DNA of 64,000 nucleotides from positions 2,294,001 through 2,358,000 of the forward strand of contig NZ_CP016172.1 of the NCBI RefSeq assembly GCF_001676725.1, in the 5' to 3' direction. Under the pieces are notes generated by a model. The model was not told the origin of the DNA. It saw nothing but the letters and a program-made list of their open reading frames with translations, and ran no database searches. Positions 60,738-64,000 of this stretch are shown piece by piece. How positions within the stretch are numbered: position 1 is the first letter of the stretch; each line of letters opens with the position of its first letter. This stretch comes from Bordetella flabilis (GTDB lineage: Bacteria; Pseudomonadota; Gammaproteobacteria; Burkholderiales; Burkholderiaceae_B). The translations under genes and the position numbers were made by a program.

Positions 60738-63700
60738 GTGTCCATCGTTCAGTACCTTCCCGGTTCCTCCGTCCTGTCTACTTTCCGCCGCGAGCGCCTG
60801 CTCGCCCAACTGAAGCAGGCGGGGCTGCCGGTGGCCGATATCTCGGCCCGTTACGAGCATTTCGTGCTGTGCGATGCGGCGCTGGCCCCGGAAGACCAGC
60901 GCCGTCTGGCGGAACTGCTGGACTACGGCGCTCCGTACGAGGGCGCCGAACCCGCCAAGGCCCTGGTGCTGCGCGTCATCCCGCGCCTGGGCACGATTTC
61001 GCCCTGGGCGAGCAAGGCCACCGATATCGCCCGCAACTGCGGCTTTGCCGACGTGCGGCGGGTCGAGCGGGGCGTCCGCTACCTGCTGGTGCCCGAGCGC
61101 GGCTTGTTGGGCGCCAAGTCCTTCGACGACGCCATGCTGGCGCGCGCGGCGGATTGCCTGCATGACCGCATGACCGAAACCGTGGTGGACGCGGACTTCG
61201 AAGGCCAGGCGCTTTTCGCGCCGGTGGAAGGCAGGCCGATGCGTACGGTGCCCGTGCTGGCCCAGGGCCGCGGGGCGCTGGCCGAGGCCAATACCAGCCT
61301 GGGCCTGGCCCTGTCCGACGACGAGATCGACTATCTGGCCGAGGCCTTCGCCCGCCTGGAGCGCGATCCGACGGATGTCGAACTGATGATGTTCGCGCAG
61401 GCCAACAGCGAGCACTGCCGGCACAAGATTTTCAATGCCCAGTGGGTCATCGACGGGCAGCCGCAGGACCAGACGCTGTTCGGGATGATCCGGGCCACGC
61501 ATGCCGCGCAGCCGGGCGGCACGGTTGTCGCATATTCCGACAACGCCGCCATCATGGAAGGCGGGCCGGCGCAGCGTTTCCATGCAGGGGTGGCGGGGGC
61601 CGGGAACGACGCCCTGACCTACAAGCGCCGCGACGCGACGGTCCATACCTTGATGAAGGTGGAGACCCATAATCACCCCACTGCCATCGCGCCCTTCCCA
61701 GGGGCATCCACCGGTGCCGGCGGCGAGATCCGTGACGAAGGCGCCACCGGGCGCGGCTCCAAGCCCAAGGCGGGACTCACGGGGTTCACCGTGTCGCACC
61801 TGCGCTTCGACGACGCGCCGCAACCGTGGGAAGCCGATCATCACGGCTTGCCCGACCGCATCGCCACGCCGCTGTCCATCATGATCGACGGGCCGATCGG
61901 CGGCGCCGCCTTCAACAACGAGTTCGGACGGCCGAACCTGCTGGGTTATTTCCGCGCATTCGAGCAGACCGCAGGCGGTACGCGCTGGGGCTACCACAAG
62001 CCCATCATGATCGCGGGTGGGCTGGGCAGCATCGACGCGGGCCTGACGCATAAGGAAAGAATCCCGCCTGGCGCCTTGCTGATCCAACTGGGCGGTCCGG
62101 GCCTGCGTATCGGCATGGGCGGCGGCGCCGCCTCCAGCATGGGCGTGGGCAGCAACAGCGCGGACCTGGACTTCGATTCGGTCCAGCGCGGCAATCCGGA
62201 AATCGAGCGGCGCGCGCAGGAAGTGATCGACCGCTGCTGGCAGCAAGGCGAGGACAACCCCATCCTGGCCATCCATGACGTCGGCGCAGGCGGCCTGTCC
62301 AATGCCTTTCCCGAGCTGGTGAACGATGCCGGGCGCGGCGCGGTTTTCGATCTCAAGCGTGTGCCGGTGGAGGAATCCGGCATGTCGCCGGCCGAGATCT
62401 GGAGCAACGAATCGCAGGAGCGCTATGTCCTGGCCGTCATGCCGGACGACCTGGCGCGCTTCGACGCTATCGCCCGCCGCGAACGCTGCCCTTATGCGGT
62501 GGTCGGCGTGGCGACGGAAGAGCGCCAACTGCGTGTGGTGCAGGGCGAAGGGCTGCCTGGCCTCGACGTCCCGGGCGAAGCGGCTGGCCCGGTGCGGCCG
62601 GTCGACGTGCCGATCGACGTGATCCTGGGCAAGCCCCCCCGCATGACGCGCGACGTGAAGCGCCTGCCCGGTGCGGCCGAGCCGCTGGACCTGGCCGGCA
62701 TAGACCTCACCGAAGCGGCCTACCGCGTGCTGCGCCATCCCACCGTCGCCAACAAGTCCTTCCTGATTACCATTGGCGATCGCACCGTGGGCGGCCTGTC
62801 GGCGCGCGACCAGATGGTCGGACCGTGGCAGGTTCCCGTGGCCGATTGCGCGGTGACGCTGGCCGACTACGAAGGTTTCCGTGGCGAAGCCATGGCCATG
62901 GGTGAACGCACGCCGATCGCGATGATCGACGCGCCGGCTTCCGGCCGCATGGCGGTCGCCGAAGCGCTGACGAATCTGGCGGCGGCCGATGTGCAGCAGG
63001 TCGAACACATCAAGCTGTCGGCCAACTGGATGGCCGCCTGCGGCGTGGCGGGGCAGGATGCGGCCCTGTACGACACCGTGTCGGCAGTCAGTACGCTATG
63101 CCAGGCGGTGGGCTTGTCGATTCCCGTGGGCAAGGATTCCTTGTCCATGAGGACCTCCTGGGCGCAGGACGGCGAGCAGCGCCAGGTCGTGGCCCCGGTG
63201 TCCTTGATCGTGACCGCTTTTGCCCCCGTCGCCGACGCGCGACGCAGCCTGACGCCGCAGTTGCGCACCGATGCGGGCGACAGCGTGCTCATACTGGTCG
63301 ACCTGGGTCGCGGTCAGCATCGCATGGGTGGATCGATCCTGGCACAGGCCTACAACCAGGTGGGCACCACGGTCCCCGACATCGACGTGCCGCAGGACCT
63401 GCGCGCATTCTTCATCACCATTCGTACGCTGGCCGAAGCCGGCACGCTGCTGGCCTACCACGATCGTTCCGATGGGGGCCTGTTCGCCACGATCTGCGAA
63501 ATGGCGTTCGCCGGGCACACCGGTGTCTCGGTCAACCTGGACATGCTGACCTTCGACGCCAATTCGGCCGATTGGGGAGACTACAAAATCCGCCCGGATC
63601 AGGTGGCCGTGCAGCGGGAGGAATTGACCTTGAAGGCACTGTTCTCGGAAGAGGCGGGCGCCGTCATCCAGGTGCCGGCGGCGCAGCGCGATGCCGTCAT

Positions 63701-64000
63701 GCAGGTGTTGCGCGGCGCGGGATTGTCCAAGTTTGCCCATGTGATCGGCGGATTGAACGATAGCGACGACGTCGAGTTCTACCGCGACGGCCGCAAAATC
63801 TGGAGCCAGCCGCGTGCCGAACTGGGCCGCGCATGGAGCGAAGTCAGCTACCGCATCATGGCGCGCCGGGACAACCCCGCCTGCGCCCAGGCCGAGCTCG
63901 ATACATGGGCGGACAAGGCGGACCCGGGCCTGTCCCCCGTCGTGACCTTCGATCCGCAGGAAGATGTGGCGGCGCCTTACATCGCCACCGGCAAGCGGCC
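60738..64000 (+). CDS. purL: Phosphoribosylformylglycinamidine synthase (3' end outside window)
   Basis: Large single-chain FGAR amidotransferase, the fourth purine step. The start is GTG at 60738 ([18 protein letters not shown]). The N-terminal domain has [17 protein letters not shown], followed by [16 protein letters not shown], the ATP site [17 protein letters not shown] and [13 protein letters not shown], and the second half-site HDRSDGG. The window ends in [14 protein letters not shown], exactly where the C-terminal glutaminase domain (catalytic Cys) begins. Thus 1087 of about 1300-1350 residues are visible. Confidence 0.96.
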   Translation, partial: MSIVQYLPGSSVLSTFRRERLLAQLKQAGLPVADISARYEHFVLCDAALAPEDQRRLAELLDYGAPYEGAEPAKALVLRVIPRLGTISPWASKATDIARNCGFADVRRVERGVRYLLVPERGLLGAKSFDDAMLARAADCLHDRMTETVVDADFEGQALFAPVEGRPMRTVPVLAQGRGALAEANTSLGLALSDDEIDYLAEAFARLERDPTDVELMMFAQANSEHCRHKIFNAQWVIDGQPQDQTLFGMIRATHAAQPGGTVVAYSDNAAIMEGGPAQRFHAGVAGAGNDALTYKRRDATVHTLMKVETHNHPTAIAPFPGASTGAGGEIRDEGATGRGSKPKAGLTGFTVSHLRFDDAPQPWEADHHGLPDRIATPLSIMIDGPIGGAAFNNEFGRPNLLGYFRAFEQTAGGTRWGYHKPIMIAGGLGSIDAGLTHKERIPPGALLIQLGGPGLRIGMGGGAASSMGVGSNSADLDFDSVQRGNPEIERRAQEVIDRCWQQGEDNPILAIHDVGAGGLSNAFPELVNDAGRGAVFDLKRVPVEESGMSPAEIWSNESQERYVLAVMPDDLARFDAIARRERCPYAVVGVATEERQLRVVQGEGLPGLDVPGEAAGPVRPVDVPIDVILGKPPRMTRDVKRLPGAAEPLDLAGIDLTEAAYRVLRHPTVANKSFLITIGDRTVGGLSARDQMVGPWQVPVADCAVTLADYEGFRGEAMAMGERTPIAMIDAPASGRMAVAEALTNLAAADVQQVEHIKLSANWMAACGVAGQDAALYDTVSAVSTLCQAVGLSIPVGKDSLSMRTSWAQDGEQRQVVAPVSLIVTAFAPVADARRSLTPQLRTDAGDSVLILVDLGRGQHRMGGSILAQAYNQVGTTVPDIDVPQDLRAFFITIRTLAEAGTLLAYHDRSDGGLFATICEMAFAGHTGVSVNLDMLTFDANSADWGDYKIRPDQVAVQREELTLKALFSEEAGAVIQVPAAQRDAVMQVLRGAGLSKFAHVIGGLNDSDDVEFYRDGRKIWSQPRAELGRAWSEVSYRIMARRDNPACAQAELDTWADKADPGLSPVVTFDPQEDVAAPYIATGKR

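Noticed and set aside
60555..63008. 817-codon minus-strand frame across purL
   Set aside because: Antisense to an intact purL with all its motifs; no family resemblance in the translation.

Overview
The window is GC-rich, gene-dense chromosomal DNA from a betaproteobacterium of the order Burkholderiales. It most resembles Alcaligenaceae (Bordetella/Achromobacter type). The grounds are a Bug-type solute receptor beside a LysR regulator, the iscR-iscS-iscU-iscA-hscB-hscA-fdx-iscX order, the tig-clpP-clpX-lon order, and the overall protein flavour. The genus is inferred from remembered family resemblance, not from a search. Most of the window is conserved housekeeping core with tight, often overlapping, gene junctions.

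Layout. 1-5.2 kb: ileS (3' end cut by the window) and ribF on the minus strand, then purN and rsmB on the plus strand. 5.2-9.4 kb: a periplasmic orphan, then a fatty-acid desaturase translationally coupled to a UvrD-type helicase. 9.4-15.5 kb: a minus-strand run dapC-dapD-dapE-prmB-ABC-F ATPase joined by 1-4 nt stop/start overlaps. 15.5-19.2 kb: tRNA-Leu(UAG), a LysR regulator divergent from a Bug receptor, an N-formylglutamate amidohydrolase and a cold-shock protein. 19.4-27 kb: YqhA, then the proteostasis block tig-clpP-clpX-lon (with a sigma32-like promoter before lon) and lexA with its own SOS box. 27-31.4 kb: aromatic aminotransferase, uvrB and a low-molecular-weight phosphatase. 31.5-37.2 kb: the complete isc operon behind a near-consensus type 1 IscR box. 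37.4-49 kb: a tandem methylglyoxal-synthase-like protein, lysS, an SDR enzyme, prfB with its programmed +1 frameshift, an MFS permease, recJ, an orphan, lolC-lolD and tatD.

49-57.3 kb is the accessory and most unusual part. It holds five paralogous 112-residue secreted proteins. Each has a signal peptide, a mature N terminus carrying Arg-Gly-Asp-Ser, two internal repeats and an invariant C-terminal end. Each gene has the same upstream architecture: a dyad (GGGTTTATCCCTAG core) over a putative -35, exactly 17 bp, a CA(G/C)AAT -10, and 114-116 bp from the dyad to the ATG. Copies 1+2 and 3+4 are a tandem duplication of a two-gene module. Each module is followed by a GTN microsatellite and a 130-bp structured element with compensatory stem changes and GNRA-capped hairpins. 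An AT-richer beta-propeller gene broken by a one-base frameshift and comEC separate these from copy 5. I regard this gene family and its regulation as the best candidate for an undescribed system in the window.

57.5-64 kb: an orphan small protein, an alpha/beta hydrolase, a PHP-domain phosphoesterase, greB, and purL (cut at the window end just before its glutaminase domain).
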